Positions 27,491-37,396 of a stretch of DNA of 64,000 nt are shown piece after piece; the first letter of the stretch is position 1, and each line of letters begins with the position of its first letter. Source of the DNA: Aestuariibacter sp. GS-14 (GTDB taxonomy: Bacteria; Pseudomonadota; Gammaproteobacteria; Enterobacterales; Alteromonadaceae); assembly GCF_006494365.1 (NCBI RefSeq), contig NZ_VHIP01000003.1, forward strand, positions 248,001 through 312,000. The letters run 5' to 3'. Under the pieces are notes generated by a model, which saw nothing but the letters and a program-made list of their open reading frames with translations, had not been told where the DNA came from and did not search any database. Both the position numbers and the translations under genes were made by a program.

Positions 27491-28639
27491 CTAGCCGGCC
27501 GACAACGTGCGCAGATATTCTGCCACTGCTGACGTTTCTTTTGCTATGTGTGCATTGGCCGCTGCACCTTCAACCACGCGTTCTATACTGCGGGAAATTT
27601 CTTCTGTTGCTTTGCTTTGTTGTTCGGTAATAGCGGAGATCTCCATTACCTGATTCCGAGAGTGTTCCGATTGTAGTTCTATATTAGCCAGTATGTCGGC
27701 TGCATCTTTAGCTTTGGTCAGGCAGTCTGTAGTGCGTTGTGTAACGCGCTGCATATTGTTAGCAACCAGTTTTCGTTGCGCATCCAGCTCTGCAATGCTC
27801 TGATTAATGGTATCGGCAGAATGACGGCTTTCAGAGGCCAGATTGCGCACTTCATCGGCTACCACGGCAAATCCGCGGCCCATGTCACCGGCACGAGCGG
27901 CTTCAATAGACGCGTTTAGCGCAAGCAGGTTGGTTTGTTCAGCGATGTTTTGAATAGTGGCAGTGAGGGACAGTACCGTTTCTATAGATTGCCCCAACGT
28001 GGTAATGGCACTGTGAGTGGCATCAACGTCTTTACCCACGTGTTCCACATCATTCACCAGGCTATCCATATAACTATGACCTTGTTGTGCCAGATTGGAT
28101 GCCTGTAATGCAGCATCGTTTACCTGATTAAATTTCTCAACTATCTCATTGAGTGACGCGGTTAGTTCATTTACTGCTGCTGCCGTAGACTCAGTAGCGG
28201 CAGACTGTGATGTGGCATTGTCGGCAACCTTTACCGCCGATTGAATCATTTGTTCAGATGAATATTTCATTTCTGAAAAATGTTCTGCGAATTTATCACG
28301 TTGTCTGGCGACTTCTTTTAATATGTCAAAAACCGATTTCACATGTTGAGTGAGAATTGACGGATTCTCTACCAGGTTCTGGTAACCTTGCTGATCGTTT
28401 TTCACTTCAGCAAGCAGGGTGTCAATGATGTCAATTTCATTCACTAACAACAGCAACATAGACAGCACCAGCCAGGTCATTAGCGCTGCACATGAAAGTG
28501 GAAAAGCCAGGGTATCCAAAGGATTAAGAAGAATAAAACCATAACCTGCCAAATTAAATATCACGGCAAATACGGCGGCTTGTTTAAGCCCGAAAGCATT
28601 AATTAAAATAATGCCAGGGAATCTTAACAATGAGAGCAT
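27491..28639 (-). CDS. Methyl-accepting chemotaxis protein without a periplasmic sensor
   Basis: 382 residues with two adjacent transmembrane helices (about 8-38 and 45-66), no periplasmic loop domain and no obvious HAMP. A long coiled-coil signalling region follows; its hairpin tip [18 protein letters not shown] and [13 protein letters not shown] are canonical. Sensing would need a partner. The adjacent NIT-like protein is the obvious candidate. It signals to CheA/CheW, which are not in this window. Confidence 0.92.
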   Translation of the reverse strand: MLSLLRFPGIILINAFGLKQAAVFAVIFNLAGYGFILLNPLDTLAFPLSCAALMTWLVLSMLLLLVNEIDIIDTLLAEVKNDQQGYQNLVENPSILTQHVKSVFDILKEVARQRDKFAEHFSEMKYSSEQMIQSAVKVADNATSQSAATESTAAAVNELTASLNEIVEKFNQVNDAALQASNLAQQGHSYMDSLVNDVEHVGKDVDATHSAITTLGQSIETVLSLTATIQNIAEQTNLLALNASIEAARAGDMGRGFAVVADEVRNLASESRHSADTINQSIAELDAQRKLVANNMQRVTQRTTDCLTKAKDAADILANIELQSEHSRNQVMEISAITEQQSKATEEISRSIERVVEGAAANAHIAKETSAVAEYLRTLSAG

Positions 28640-28820
28640 AAATTGTGTCCTTAACTTATGGCTTCCTTGAAAGTTGGACTACAGCAATCTTTACGCCATG
28701 TTCAACAGGGTTAATGTACTTGATTATTCGACGGATTATGGGTGAGTTTTGATTGATTTTGGTTGTTGTGCACTTTTGTGGTGCGCCGCTGCGTTTAAAT
28801 GGCACATTTCTTTTTCAAAA

Positions 28821-28858
28821 GGTGGCAGTATTTGTCGGACACCGGTGGCAGATTTGCG
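28821..28858 (+). promoter_or_regulatory. Direct-repeat operator candidate before the AraC-type gene
   Basis: GGTGGCAGTATTTG (28821) and GGTGGCAGATTTG (28844) are direct repeats 23 bp apart, about two helical turns, roughly 65-100 bp before the regulator start. AraC-family proteins typically bind direct repeats. Nothing else notable is visible in the 28640-28920 intergenic region. Confidence 0.45.
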
Positions 28859-28920
28859 ATAACTTTCACTTATGCTGTTGTGTGTATTTGCGTCATTAAC
28901 TTTGCAGGCTGTTAATCAAA

Positions 28921-29787
28921 ATGAATTTACATTCCCTTATTGCCTTTATTGTGGAAAATGTTGAATCACCGATTTCTACAGAATCACTTTCGTCTGAGCT
29001 CGGGTACAGCGAAACGCATTTTCATCGGCAAGTGAGTAAGCTTACCGGTATGACACCCGGAAAATTAGTGGAACTATTGCGGATTCATCGTGGTTGTTAC
29101 CTATTGCATTACAGGCAGTCACTGCGTTTTACTGATGTGGCCATTTTGTGTGGATACAACAGTACTGATAGTTTCAGGCGCGGGTTTAAGCGGGTAACCG
29201 GCTTTACACCTACTGATTTTCAACGGCGACATATAAAAATAGAAAATTTACCGCATATAGAAACGTTAGCAGCGTTGCAACGCACTACAGAGCAACACAA
29301 CAAATCAGATAATGCGAAACACAACGAGCCACATATTTTAGCGTTACCTGCAGTTGCGGTTTATGCCATGTCCCATAGAGGCAACCCGTCTTCTATTCCG
29401 GTTACTGTGAGGGAATTTATCGCGTGGCGACAGCAGCATAAGCTATCGCCGTCTATCAGTCGGACCTACAACGCCTTTTGGCAGGATCCTTTTGGAGCCC
29501 AAGGCGATGTAAGAGTCGATATTATGTGCGAGGCTATTCGCGCTGTGCCATTACTGGCAGACACTAAAGTGTATAAAACCAGCTTGCCAGCGGGTCGTTA
29601 TGCCGTGATGGATATTGAAGGTGGCGATCATCTCATCCAGCAAGCAGCACATACCCTTATAGACCAGTTTATTCCTGCTAATAACGAGGTTATGGCTGAT
29701 TGTCCGCTCGTAGTTCAACGAATTCGATTTTATCCGGATGTCCCGTTAAATCAATCATTAAACCGAGTCATGGTATTACTCAAATAG
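28921..29787 (+). CDS. AraC-family regulator with GyrI-like ligand domain
   Basis: 288 residues. The N-terminal double HTH (residues 1-105; SSELGYSETHFHRQVSKLTG and CGYNSTDSFRRGFKRVTGFTPTDF) binds DNA. The C-terminal part (about 135-288) is a GyrI-like small-molecule-binding domain, as in Rob/BmrR-type regulators. This architecture usually responds to drugs or metabolites. The likely targets are itself and the downstream sulfurtransferase-sirtuin-LysE genes; that is inferred from position. Confidence 0.85.
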   Translation: MNLHSLIAFIVENVESPISTESLSSELGYSETHFHRQVSKLTGMTPGKLVELLRIHRGCYLLHYRQSLRFTDVAILCGYNSTDSFRRGFKRVTGFTPTDFQRRHIKIENLPHIETLAALQRTTEQHNKSDNAKHNEPHILALPAVAVYAMSHRGNPSSIPVTVREFIAWRQQHKLSPSISRTYNAFWQDPFGAQGDVRVDIMCEAIRAVPLLADTKVYKTSLPAGRYAVMDIEGGDHLIQQAAHTLIDQFIPANNEVMADCPLVVQRIRFYPDVPLNQSLNRVMVLLK

Positions 29788-29835
29788 CACAAAGTGGTAC
29801 ACTGCACCGCAATACACGAAATGTAAGGAATTGCA

Positions 29836-30681
29836 GTGCAGCGTTTTATTTCAGTTGATGATATTTCCCAGGATACGCTGAACAATGTTCAGGTAGTACT
29901 GGTTTCTATGAGCAATCCGGTATCAGGTGAAAAAGACACGGCCAGCGACGGATATATACCCGGTGCGGTTAAGATTGACCTGGATGCCGAAGGCAGTGAT
30001 CACAGCGGTGATTTGCCTCATACGCTGTTATCTGCACAAGCAATGGCCACGTTACTGGGTGGGCTTGGTATTTCCGCTTCTACTACTTTGCTACTGTACG
30101 ATAATTACGGTTTGTTTTGCGCCCCTCGTTTGTGGTGGATGCTCAAAGCGCTCGGTCATCAGCAGGTATGTGTGCTGAATGGCGGTATGCCAGCCTGGAA
30201 AGCCAAAGGATTGCCGGTTAGTCAGTCGCTTAAATCACCTGAAAGCATTGAGCCCGTTCAATATTTGGCGCAACCTCAAGCAGATTGGTTCTGCAATTCT
30301 GATGGTGTAGTCAATGCCTTGGATAATCCTGATGTTACTATTTTGGATGCGAGAAGCCGGCCCAGATTTAATGGTGAAGTAGCTGAGCCGCGTGCAGGTT
30401 TACGCAGTGGTCATATGCCAGGCGCAGTCAATGTACCATTTACTGAGTTGTTAACTGCAAACAAATCTCTGGCATCATCCGACACCCTCAAAAGTTATTT
30501 TTCTTATGCGAATATCCGCCTTGAACAACGGTTACTGTGTTCCTGTGGTTCCGGTGTTACGGCGTGTATTGTGGGAATGGCAGCATTAGAGTGCGGAGCA
30601 CAGCAGGTTACTGTGTATGATGGCTCATGGGCAGAGTGGGGCGCGGGTAACACATTCCCGGTAGTTACAAAGCATGACTAA
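29836..30681 (+). CDS. sseA: 3-mercaptopyruvate/thiosulfate sulfurtransferase
   Basis: Tandem-rhodanese enzyme transferring sulfane sulfur. 281 residues with an inactive N-terminal rhodanese domain and a C-terminal one carrying the active loop CGSGVTA (C237), the form typical of mercaptopyruvate sulfurtransferases rather than CRKG-V-type thiosulfate enzymes. GTG start at 29836 with TAAGGA 7 nt upstream. It overlaps the sirtuin gene by 8 bp, indicating coupling. Confidence 0.9.
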   Translation: MQRFISVDDISQDTLNNVQVVLVSMSNPVSGEKDTASDGYIPGAVKIDLDAEGSDHSGDLPHTLLSAQAMATLLGGLGISASTTLLLYDNYGLFCAPRLWWMLKALGHQQVCVLNGGMPAWKAKGLPVSQSLKSPESIEPVQYLAQPQADWFCNSDGVVNALDNPDVTILDARSRPRFNGEVAEPRAGLRSGHMPGAVNVPFTELLTANKSLASSDTLKSYFSYANIRLEQRLLCSCGSGVTACIVGMAALECGAQQVTVYDGSWAEWGAGNTFPVVTKHD

Positions 30682-31399
30682 TCCACAATTACCACGCGTA
30701 GTGGTGCTAACTGGCGCGGGCATATCTGCCGAGTCCGGTTTGAAAACGTTTCGGGACAACAATGGTCTGTGGGAAAATCACCGGGTAGAGGACGTAGCTA
30801 CACCGGAGGCCTTTTCTCGCAATCCGTCGCTGGTATACCGATTTTATAATGCACGTCGGGCACAATTGCAGTCTCCCGATGTTAAGCCTAATGCCGCTCA
30901 CCTGGCATTGGTAGACCTTGAGCAGTGCTTAGGTGAGCACTTTCTGTTAGTGACGCAAAACGTTGATGATCTGCATGAAAGAGCGGGTAGTGAACGGGTG
31001 TTACACATGCACGGTGAGCTGTTGTCTGCGCGATGTTGTGCGTCCGGTCAATCGCGAGTGTGGTATGACGATTTTGATCATACAACCGGCTGCCGGTGCT
31101 GTATTCCAGCGGAACCACTCAGGCCAGACATTGTGTGGTTTGGTGAAATGCCTATGCACATGGATACAATCATCGATGCGCTGGCGCAAGCAGATATTTT
31201 TATTGCGGTGGGTACTTCAGGCCAGGTTTATCCTGCTGCCAATTTTGTGTCCATAGCCGCAGAAAGTGGTGCGCAAACCATTGAAATGAATCTGGAACCG
31301 GGTCAACAAAACCGTTTATTTGATCAGCGCATCACCGGTCCGGCGGGAGAAACACTGCCAGCCTTCGTATCGCAGTTTATTCAGCAATACCTCAACTGA
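30674..31399 (+). CDS. cobB: NAD-dependent protein deacylase, sirtuin (CobB type)
   Basis: Removes acetyl and probably succinyl groups from lysines, using NAD. The Rossmann motif [27 protein letters not shown] and catalytic H113 (HMHGE) are present. Y58 and R61 in the FYNARRAQL stretch match the Y-x-x-R pair that confers desuccinylase activity in class III sirtuins. The zinc ligands are recognisable (C121/C122 region, then GCRCC). 241 residues. It overlaps the upstream sulfurtransferase gene. Confidence 0.92.
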   Translation: MTNPQLPRVVVLTGAGISAESGLKTFRDNNGLWENHRVEDVATPEAFSRNPSLVYRFYNARRAQLQSPDVKPNAAHLALVDLEQCLGEHFLLVTQNVDDLHERAGSERVLHMHGELLSARCCASGQSRVWYDDFDHTTGCRCCIPAEPLRPDIVWFGEMPMHMDTIIDALAQADIFIAVGTSGQVYPAANFVSIAAESGAQTIEMNLEPGQQNRLFDQRITGPAGETLPAFVSQFIQQYLN

Positions 31400-31412
31400 T
31401 TAGAGTAAGTTA

Positions 31413-32039
31413 ATGGAATATCTAAGCGAATTTATCACTATCGCACTGGTACATCTGGTCGCCGTTGCCAGCCCGGGGCCGGACTTTGCGATTATTGTAC
31501 GATACAGCGTCAATCACGGGCGTAGAATTGCCATGTACGCCAGTGTTGGCGTTGGCCTGGGCATTCTATTACATGTAGCTTACTCCCTGGTTGGCCTTAG
31601 CGTTGTGATAAAAACTACACCTTGGCTGTATTCTGCGATTTGTTATTTGTCTGCCGCGTACCTGTTGTATCTGGCCTTTGGTGCGTTGCAAAGTAAACCA
31701 GGAAACTCGTCGGCTAATATCAGTACTGATGCAAAACAAACCCAAGTGAGCCCGAAAAAAGCCTTGATCAATGGCTTTTTAACAAACGGATTGAATCCAA
31801 AGGCCACCTTATTTTTCTTATCATTATTTACAGCATTTATTAACGTTGATACGCGAACTTCGGTAAAAGCGCTTTATGGTATTTATCTGGCCGTCGCAAC
31901 TGGCTTGTGGTTTTGCATGTTGTCGTATTTGCTCAGCACATCAAGTGTGGTGAAGCTCATTGGAGACAAAGGCTACTGGCTCGACAGGCTGATGGGCGTC
32001 GTGCTTATTGGTTTGGCGGTAAGGTTAGTTACGCTGTGA
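31413..32039 (+). CDS. LysE/RhtB family amino-acid exporter
   Basis: 208-residue inner-membrane protein with about six hydrophobic segments. The N-terminal ASPGPDFAIIVRYSVNHGRR is the family signature, and GLNPKATLFFLSLF is also typical. The substrate cannot be told; relatives export homoserine, threonine, lysine or cysteine. It is 13 bp after the sirtuin gene with a TTAGAGTAAG-type leader, probably the end of that operon. Confidence 0.9.
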   Translation: MEYLSEFITIALVHLVAVASPGPDFAIIVRYSVNHGRRIAMYASVGVGLGILLHVAYSLVGLSVVIKTTPWLYSAICYLSAAYLLYLAFGALQSKPGNSSANISTDAKQTQVSPKKALINGFLTNGLNPKATLFFLSLFTAFINVDTRTSVKALYGIYLAVATGLWFCMLSYLLSTSSVVKLIGDKGYWLDRLMGVVLIGLAVRLVTL

Positions 32040-32063
32040 ACCAGTGGGATAAGCTGAAGCCGG

Positions 32064-32092
32064 TTGGGGAAGCTGTGTGCAGGTGTTATACT
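32064..32092 (+). promoter_or_regulatory. Possible promoter for the membrane protein-bax unit
   Basis: TTGGGG (32064-32069), 17-bp spacer and TATACT (32087-32092), about 40 bp before the next gene. The -35 match is weak. Confidence 0.4.
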
Positions 32093-32132
32093 GCGCGCCA
32101 AGAGCAGTAACGAATAATATTTGTCGGAAACT

Positions 32133-32867
32133 ATGCAGCCTGAGCAAGGAAAAAGTAACCTCGAACGCGCGTTAAATGGTGAATATCGATTTGATTTCAA
32201 AGCGTTGTTTAATAACAGTCAGGACATGTACAAGTCTAATTTGCTAACCTTTATCAAAGCCGTTGGTATGCTGTTGTTAATTGGTGTGGGTAGCACATTG
32301 GTATTAATGTCAGTATTCAATGTTGATACCAGCTCGGTTGAGGGTATGCAAAACAGTCCGGTTGGCATGATAGACATCATCATGCTGGTGATCATGTCAC
32401 CGCTTTTGGCGGGGTTTCGCATGCTAGGTGTGAAGTTGTCGGCTAACCAACAGGCTGATGTATCCGAGTTGAGCGCGTACTTCTCGCTAACCCTTGCTCT
32501 GGTAACCTTAAATCTACTGACCAGTTTACTGGTGCAGCTTGGCTTTATGCTGTTAATTTTGCCTGGTATTTACGTCTATCTGGTTACCCAATTTGCAGTT
32601 GTGATACTTGCTGAACAACGGGCAGGCGTCATACAGTCAATTATTCTGTCGGCCAAAGTAGTTAACCGCTATCTGCTGCCGTTTTTATTGCTACTCATTT
32701 TGTTTGTATTGCTATTCACGTTGGTGTTTTTAACCATGGGCTTAGCTATTTTTTGGGTCGGCCCAATTTACAGCCTTGTGCTGGGACAACTTTATAATGA
32801 TTTATTTGGTACTCAATCAGACATAACGTCTCAGCCACCATCGCAGGATTCTTTACTGGATGCATAA
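32133..32867 (+). CDS. Multi-pass membrane protein of unknown function (YciC-like)
   Basis: 244 residues from ATG 32133 (TCGGAAA just upstream); the frame is also open from TTG 32121. It has about six hydrophobic segments with a GIYVYLVTQFAVVILAE stretch reminiscent of the UPF0259/YciC and DUF975-type families. No catalytic motif is visible. The end overlaps the bax start by 8 bp. The function is unknown. Confidence 0.6.
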   Translation: MQPEQGKSNLERALNGEYRFDFKALFNNSQDMYKSNLLTFIKAVGMLLLIGVGSTLVLMSVFNVDTSSVEGMQNSPVGMIDIIMLVIMSPLLAGFRMLGVKLSANQQADVSELSAYFSLTLALVTLNLLTSLLVQLGFMLLILPGIYVYLVTQFAVVILAEQRAGVIQSIILSAKVVNRYLLPFLLLLILFVLLFTLVFLTMGLAIFWVGPIYSLVLGQLYNDLFGTQSDITSQPPSQDSLLDA

Positions 32868-33651
32868 GCGGGAAACCAGCAAAATTGTGCTAATTGTGGT
32901 TGCCGTTATGGCGATCACAGTGGCCCTTGCCTGGAAAACTGCTAGCCGTGATCCTGATATCTTCGATTACCCTGAAACCAAAGAAGCCGCCAATCCGGTA
33001 CCGGATTTTTCCGCTATCAGCGACACGAACGAAAAGAAACGTGCGTTTTTTAATTACCTGCGTCCTGAAGTAGAAAAGCAAAATGAATATTTACTGAGTT
33101 TGCGTCACTACCTGCAAACGCTGCAACGAAAATTGAATGCAGGACACGGCCTAACCAGAGAAGACGATAAACGGTTGAGCTGGTTGATAAAAGAATATCG
33201 CGTTGACGACAATAGACGCACTGAAGATCAAATTAAGTTATTGTTGAATCGCGTTGATATTTTGCCTGTTGAACTGGTGCTGATGCAGGCAGCAAATGAA
33301 TCTGCCTGGGGCACATCCCGGTTTGCCAGCGAGGGCTATAATTTTTACGGTCTCTGGTGTTATAAAAAGGGCTGCGGATTTGTACCAAATCTCCGTTCCA
33401 GTGGAGAAAAGCACGAAGTCGCTAAGTTTGAGAACATTTCGCGCGCAACGTATCATTACATGCGCAATCTTAATCGCCATAGCGCGTATAAAGAGCTTCG
33501 TCATATTCGCGCTTCACTCAGACGCGCGCAACTTCCCATAACAGGCCTGGCACTTGCAGAAGGGCTGATGAGTTATTCCGAGCGCGGTGCCGCTTATGTC
33601 AATGAACTACAGCATATGATTCGATTTAATCAGGAGTACATCAACGAATGA
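32860..33651 (+). CDS. bax: Bax-like glucosaminidase-domain protein
   Basis: 263 residues. An N-terminal membrane anchor (about 9-25) is followed by a periplasmic glucosaminidase/lysozyme-like domain with catalytic Glu in the ANESAWGTSRFA motif and YNFYGLWCYKKGCG, like E. coli Bax. It probably cuts peptidoglycan N-acetylglucosaminyl bonds. It overlaps neighbours on both sides (8 bp upstream, 4 bp downstream). Confidence 0.9.
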   Translation: MHKRETSKIVLIVVAVMAITVALAWKTASRDPDIFDYPETKEAANPVPDFSAISDTNEKKRAFFNYLRPEVEKQNEYLLSLRHYLQTLQRKLNAGHGLTREDDKRLSWLIKEYRVDDNRRTEDQIKLLLNRVDILPVELVLMQAANESAWGTSRFASEGYNFYGLWCYKKGCGFVPNLRSSGEKHEVAKFENISRATYHYMRNLNRHSAYKELRHIRASLRRAQLPITGLALAEGLMSYSERGAAYVNELQHMIRFNQEYINE

Positions 33652-34283
33652 CGCGTTTTCTTAGTTTGCTTATTTTGAGCGTCTTTATGGCACAATCTCA
33701 CGCCGAGACCATTGAAGTTGAATACAAGCGCTTTTATAGCCACATTAATAAAATAGGTGATGAAGACACGGCAGCGCTGCAATTTGCCTTTGGTTTTATG
33801 CGTGTTGGGCAGGATCGCCTGTGTAAAATAAACAGTGCGCAAATCATCACCCAAAAACAAACCATTCCACTTGACGTGAGTGAAGAACAACGATTCCTGG
33901 TTCCCAAAGAACGCGCATTAAACCTAGCTGATGCCTTTATTTTGATTGATTTGGAGGAAGCCGCCAATCTGTGTGATATGTCGGTGCAAATCGAAACCAC
34001 GGCCCAATACGTTAAAACCGAGTACAGCGCAGACGAACTGGCCTTTATCACGCGTCAATACGAAGCATTCTTTAATGAAATGGGTGGTTTTTTGTCATTT
34101 ATGATGCCATCGGTCAACGGACTTATATTTCGCTTTTCTGATCCATCGCTGAATCTGCCCATTCCAGGCACCAATGGCATTAATGGTGGCATGCTGATGC
34201 TTGATAAAGATTGGCTTGCACAGGGTAAAGGGATAACTTTACCTCAGGCACCACTGCGTATTACGGCGATTGCAAAAAGTTAA
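33648..34283 (+). CDS. DUF2987-type exported protein
   Basis: 211 residues with a Sec signal peptide (MTRFLSLLILSVFMAQSHA, cleavage before ETIEVEYKRFYS). The mature part resembles DUF2987 proteins found next to bax in Shewanella and Alteromonas. Two Cys (near residues 59 and 108) could form a disulfide. It overlaps bax by 4 bp, suggesting a shared envelope role. The function is unknown. Confidence 0.75.
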   Translation: MTRFLSLLILSVFMAQSHAETIEVEYKRFYSHINKIGDEDTAALQFAFGFMRVGQDRLCKINSAQIITQKQTIPLDVSEEQRFLVPKERALNLADAFILIDLEEAANLCDMSVQIETTAQYVKTEYSADELAFITRQYEAFFNEMGGFLSFMMPSVNGLIFRFSDPSLNLPIPGTNGINGGMLMLDKDWLAQGKGITLPQAPLRITAIAKS

Positions 34284-34300
34284 TCTTTAATACGACGGAT

Positions 34301-34325
34301 GAAAAAGGGCGGAATATCCGCCCTT
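34301..34325. terminator. Terminator between DUF2987 gene and rssA
   Basis: AAGGGCGGA and TCCGCCCTT pair around ATA. A run of five A on the left gives a T tail for minus-strand transcripts, so it ends rssA and can also slow + transcripts. Confidence 0.85.
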
Positions 34326-34328
34326 AAC

Positions 34329-35336
34329 TTAACTGACTCTTTCGTTCGTTTCGGCATCCTGTTTAGTAACAGGATTACCAGATTCTTCCGATATTTGCTC
34401 ATCCAGCGGCGCTACTACTTGTTCTGCTGGTAACACCTCGTCCAATACCAGCTGATAGCGAATTTGCTCTGCGAGACGCTGGATCACTTTTTCTCCGGTC
34501 TCACACAGCTCAGTCGCCCGGTGAAAATCCATCAGGCCTACATCGGTTAATGGTGGCTCAATTAAAATATCTGGTGGCTCGCCGGCTAATCTCGAGCGGG
34601 TAACCCGCGCCTGAAGAATTTCCAACGAACTCGTCATTACGCCCAGGATCCCAGGCGATTGCTTGGTATTTTCTTCCTTGGTTTCAGGTGAAAACCACTG
34701 ACGAACCACATCCTGGCTTTTCTTAAAGAAATGTTCGTTCTTTTCCTGGTTTTGCTTGTGCTTTTGGGTTTCCCTGGCAATTTGTAACGGTCGAAAATCG
34801 GCATTCAAATTCACGGCTATAACAAAGTCGGCGCCAAGTTGACGGCATAAATTCACTGGCACAGGGTTTACCACTGCACCGTCTACCAGCCAGCGATCCT
34901 CATGACTAATGGGGGAGAATAGCGCGGGGATGGCACAGGACGCCTGGATAGATTTACCAATTTCACCCTGATTAAACACAACTTCCCGCCCAGAGTATAA
35001 ATCGGTAGCCACACAGGCAAAGGGCTTTTGCATTTGCTCAAAGGTTGGCGCACAGAATTCGGCTGCCAGTTTATCAAACACCTTCTGACCACTTGCCAGA
35101 CCGCCTCGTCGAATGCCAATACCCATTAAACTGAGCGTTTGCCACTCAGTGAGAGAGCAGGCCCACTCTTTGAGTTCCTGTAAATGGCCGCTGGCATAGG
35201 CTGCACCAACATAAGCACCAATTGAACACCCAGCCACTACATCAATGCGAACCCCCAGTTTTTCCAGCGCCTGAATGACGCCAATATGGGCCCAGCCTCT
35301 TGCTGCACCAGAACCCAGTGCAATGCCAATTTTCAT
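34329..35336 (-). CDS. rssA: Patatin-like phospholipase, RssA family
   Basis: 335 residues. Oxyanion GSGAARGWAHIGV, nucleophile elbow GCSIG (S38) and catalytic DG dyad D152 (VDGAVVNP) define a patatin fold serine hydrolase. The C-terminal 100 residues are charged and less conserved. E. coli RssA is similar, but its physiological substrate is unknown. It follows ttcA by 4 bp and is probably cotranscribed with it. Confidence 0.88.
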   Translation of the reverse strand: MKIGIALGSGAARGWAHIGVIQALEKLGVRIDVVAGCSIGAYVGAAYASGHLQELKEWACSLTEWQTLSLMGIGIRRGGLASGQKVFDKLAAEFCAPTFEQMQKPFACVATDLYSGREVVFNQGEIGKSIQASCAIPALFSPISHEDRWLVDGAVVNPVPVNLCRQLGADFVIAVNLNADFRPLQIARETQKHKQNQEKNEHFFKKSQDVVRQWFSPETKEENTKQSPGILGVMTSSLEILQARVTRSRLAGEPPDILIEPPLTDVGLMDFHRATELCETGEKVIQRLAEQIRYQLVLDEVLPAEQVVAPLDEQISEESGNPVTKQDAETNERVS

Positions 35337-35340
35337 TAAT

Positions 35341-36279
35341 TTATTCCGTTAAGTTAACTATTTGAATGGCGTTATCATCAACATCTTCGGTGATCATCTG
35401 ACTACTAAAATCGGGTTTGTCGAAGGCAATGTCACCGTCATCAGAGGCAACGCCTGTAGCCTTGATGGTTTTAAAATCGTAAAGATTGCTGTCTACTAAA
35501 TGCGAAGGCGTGACATTCTGGATAGCGCGGAACATGGATTCAATGCGGCCCGGGAACCGACGGTTCCAGTCCTGTAACATCATTTTGATGTTCTGACGTT
35601 GCAGATTCTCCTGCGAACCACACAGGTTACAAGGAATAATGGGGAACTCGACTGCCTGTGCGTATTTTTCGATGTCTTTTTCTGCGCAATAAGCAAGCGG
35701 GCGGATCACTACATGTTTGCCATCATCGCTTACCAGCTTGGGCGGCATTGACTTCAGCTTGCCACCATGGAACATATTTAAAAACAGCGTTTCCAGCATG
35801 TCATCTCTGTGGTGCCCCAATGCAATTTTGGTCGCACCCAGCTCAGTGGCTGTTCTGTACAAAATGCCTCGGCGTAATCGTGAGCAAAGCGAACACGTGG
35901 TTTTGCCTTCCGGGATTTTGTCTTTCACTATGGAATACGTATCTTCTTCAACAATACGGTAATCGATGCCCAGCGTTTTTAAATAATCCGGCAGTACATG
36001 CTCGGGGAACCCAGGTTGCTTTTGGTCTAGGTTAACGGCCACTATGTCAAACGAAATGGGCGCGATACGCTGTAAGTACATTAAAATGTCTAACAAGGTA
36101 TAGCTGTCTTTTCCACCCGACAGACACACCATCACTTTATCGCCATGTTCAATCATGCCAAAGTCGTCGATGGCTTTGCCCACATTGCGGCGCAAGCGTT
36201 TTTGAAGCTTGTTAAAATTGTATTTTTGTTTGGACTGGGACGGTGCAAGCGTACCCAGAGAATTTACCTGTAAACTCAT
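35341..36279 (-). CDS. ttcA: tRNA 2-thiocytidine(32) synthetase TtcA
   Basis: PP-loop ATPase and [4Fe-4S] enzyme that thiolates C32 of certain tRNAs. The PP-loop SGGKDS is at residues 54-59, with the Cys pairs CSLC and CNLC as cluster ligands. I chose ATG 36279 (312 residues, CAGGT about 10 nt upstream); the frame also opens at ATG 36312. Position next to uspE and fnr is the conserved gammaproteobacterial order. Confidence 0.94.
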   Translation of the reverse strand: MSLQVNSLGTLAPSQSKQKYNFNKLQKRLRRNVGKAIDDFGMIEHGDKVMVCLSGGKDSYTLLDILMYLQRIAPISFDIVAVNLDQKQPGFPEHVLPDYLKTLGIDYRIVEEDTYSIVKDKIPEGKTTCSLCSRLRRGILYRTATELGATKIALGHHRDDMLETLFLNMFHGGKLKSMPPKLVSDDGKHVVIRPLAYCAEKDIEKYAQAVEFPIIPCNLCGSQENLQRQNIKMMLQDWNRRFPGRIESMFRAIQNVTPSHLVDSNLYDFKTIKATGVASDDGDIAFDKPDFSSQMITEDVDDNAIQIVNLTE

Positions 36280-36384
36280 TAATCTGGCGACCTGTAACTG
36301 CTCAGGCCGCATTGTATCATCAACACCGGGCGCTTAGAAGAATCGACCGTGCTCTGTAAACATTATATGGCTAACTGGTAAGGA

Positions 36385-37305
36385 CTAAGCCCTTACCGGT
36401 GACTCAAATCCGTCAGGCTTAATGGCGAGTACATCGCAGTTCAGTTCATCAATAACGTGTTCTGCAGTATTGCCAATTAATGCCGCAGAAATCCCGACTC
36501 GCCCAACGGTGCCTATGATCACTAATTCTGCATCAATGGTTTTGGCCACAAATGGAATGACCTTTTCTGGCAGACCTTCTTTAACATGACAGCGATCTAA
36601 CGGTATTCCGAAGCGTGAACTGTGCTTTTCCATTTCTTCAAGGTGATGGTTTTTTACCGATGCATTGTAACTTTCAGGATCAAATTCCGGCACTTCAATA
36701 GCGATATTGAGCGGAGTAGCGGGGTAGCTGTTGGCCAAATGTACGTAACCGCTGAGCAGTGATGCGTAGTCTCGGGCGATTTCCGTGATCTTGTGATTGA
36801 GTTGCGCGTGTTCCCGATCTTCAGTTCCCACATTCACGGCAGCAATAATGTTGCCATCAGCTGGCCAGTCGTGCTCTTTAACCAACAGAACAGGAGTAGG
36901 GCATTTTCTTACCAGGTGCCAGTCGGTTGGGGTAAAGATCACTGAGCGTAAATCATCATGTGCACGAGTGGCTTTTACCACTATATCGGCCTTTGAGATG
37001 ATTGCGTGGCGAATAATGGCCTCGTAGGGACGGTTATCCCACTGCACCACTGCTGCGATGTTTGTGCCGTATTCGGATACTTGCTGTTTAAGCCATTCGG
37101 TGCGCTCTTTAATAACAGCTGCTCGCATCGCTTCACGCTCTTCACCCGACAGCATGGTCGTCATTTCGTAGGAGAAGTCGTAAATGGTCATAAAAGCAGT
37201 GATATTAGCACCGGTTTTGGCGGCTAATTCAAGGGCGCGGGAAAGGGCGGGTTGCGAACTTCGTTCAGTATCAACAACAGCAAGAATATGGGTGTAATTG
37301 ATCAT
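36385..37305 (-). CDS. uspE: Universal stress protein E
   Basis: Tandem Usp-domain protein, 306 residues. The second domain has the nucleotide-loop-like IGTVGRVGISAALIGNTAE; the first is degenerate. A strong GGAGG precedes the ATG. It is transcribed away from fnr's 3' end, with an FNR-like site (37374-37387) in the 90-bp gap. E. coli uspE is also next to fnr and under stress control. Confidence 0.95.
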   Translation of the reverse strand: MINYTHILAVVDTERSSQPALSRALELAAKTGANITAFMTIYDFSYEMTTMLSGEEREAMRAAVIKERTEWLKQQVSEYGTNIAAVVQWDNRPYEAIIRHAIISKADIVVKATRAHDDLRSVIFTPTDWHLVRKCPTPVLLVKEHDWPADGNIIAAVNVGTEDREHAQLNHKITEIARDYASLLSGYVHLANSYPATPLNIAIEVPEFDPESYNASVKNHHLEEMEKHSSRFGIPLDRCHVKEGLPEKVIPFVAKTIDAELVIIGTVGRVGISAALIGNTAEHVIDELNCDVLAIKPDGFESPVRA

Positions 37306-37373
37306 AACAGCCTCCGGACATTATGTACTCTATGAGTGTATGTCCAGAGTGCCATCTTCACCAGTTTTTGGTG

Positions 37374-37387
37374 TTGCGGTGGATCAA
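37374..37387. promoter_or_regulatory. Partial FNR box before uspE
   Basis: TTGCG-GTGG-ATCAA matches the FNR consensus TTGAT-N4-ATCAA at 8 of 10 positions, about 75 bp before the uspE start. Plausible but not a full match. Confidence 0.45.
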
Positions 37388-37396
37388 CCCGGAAAG

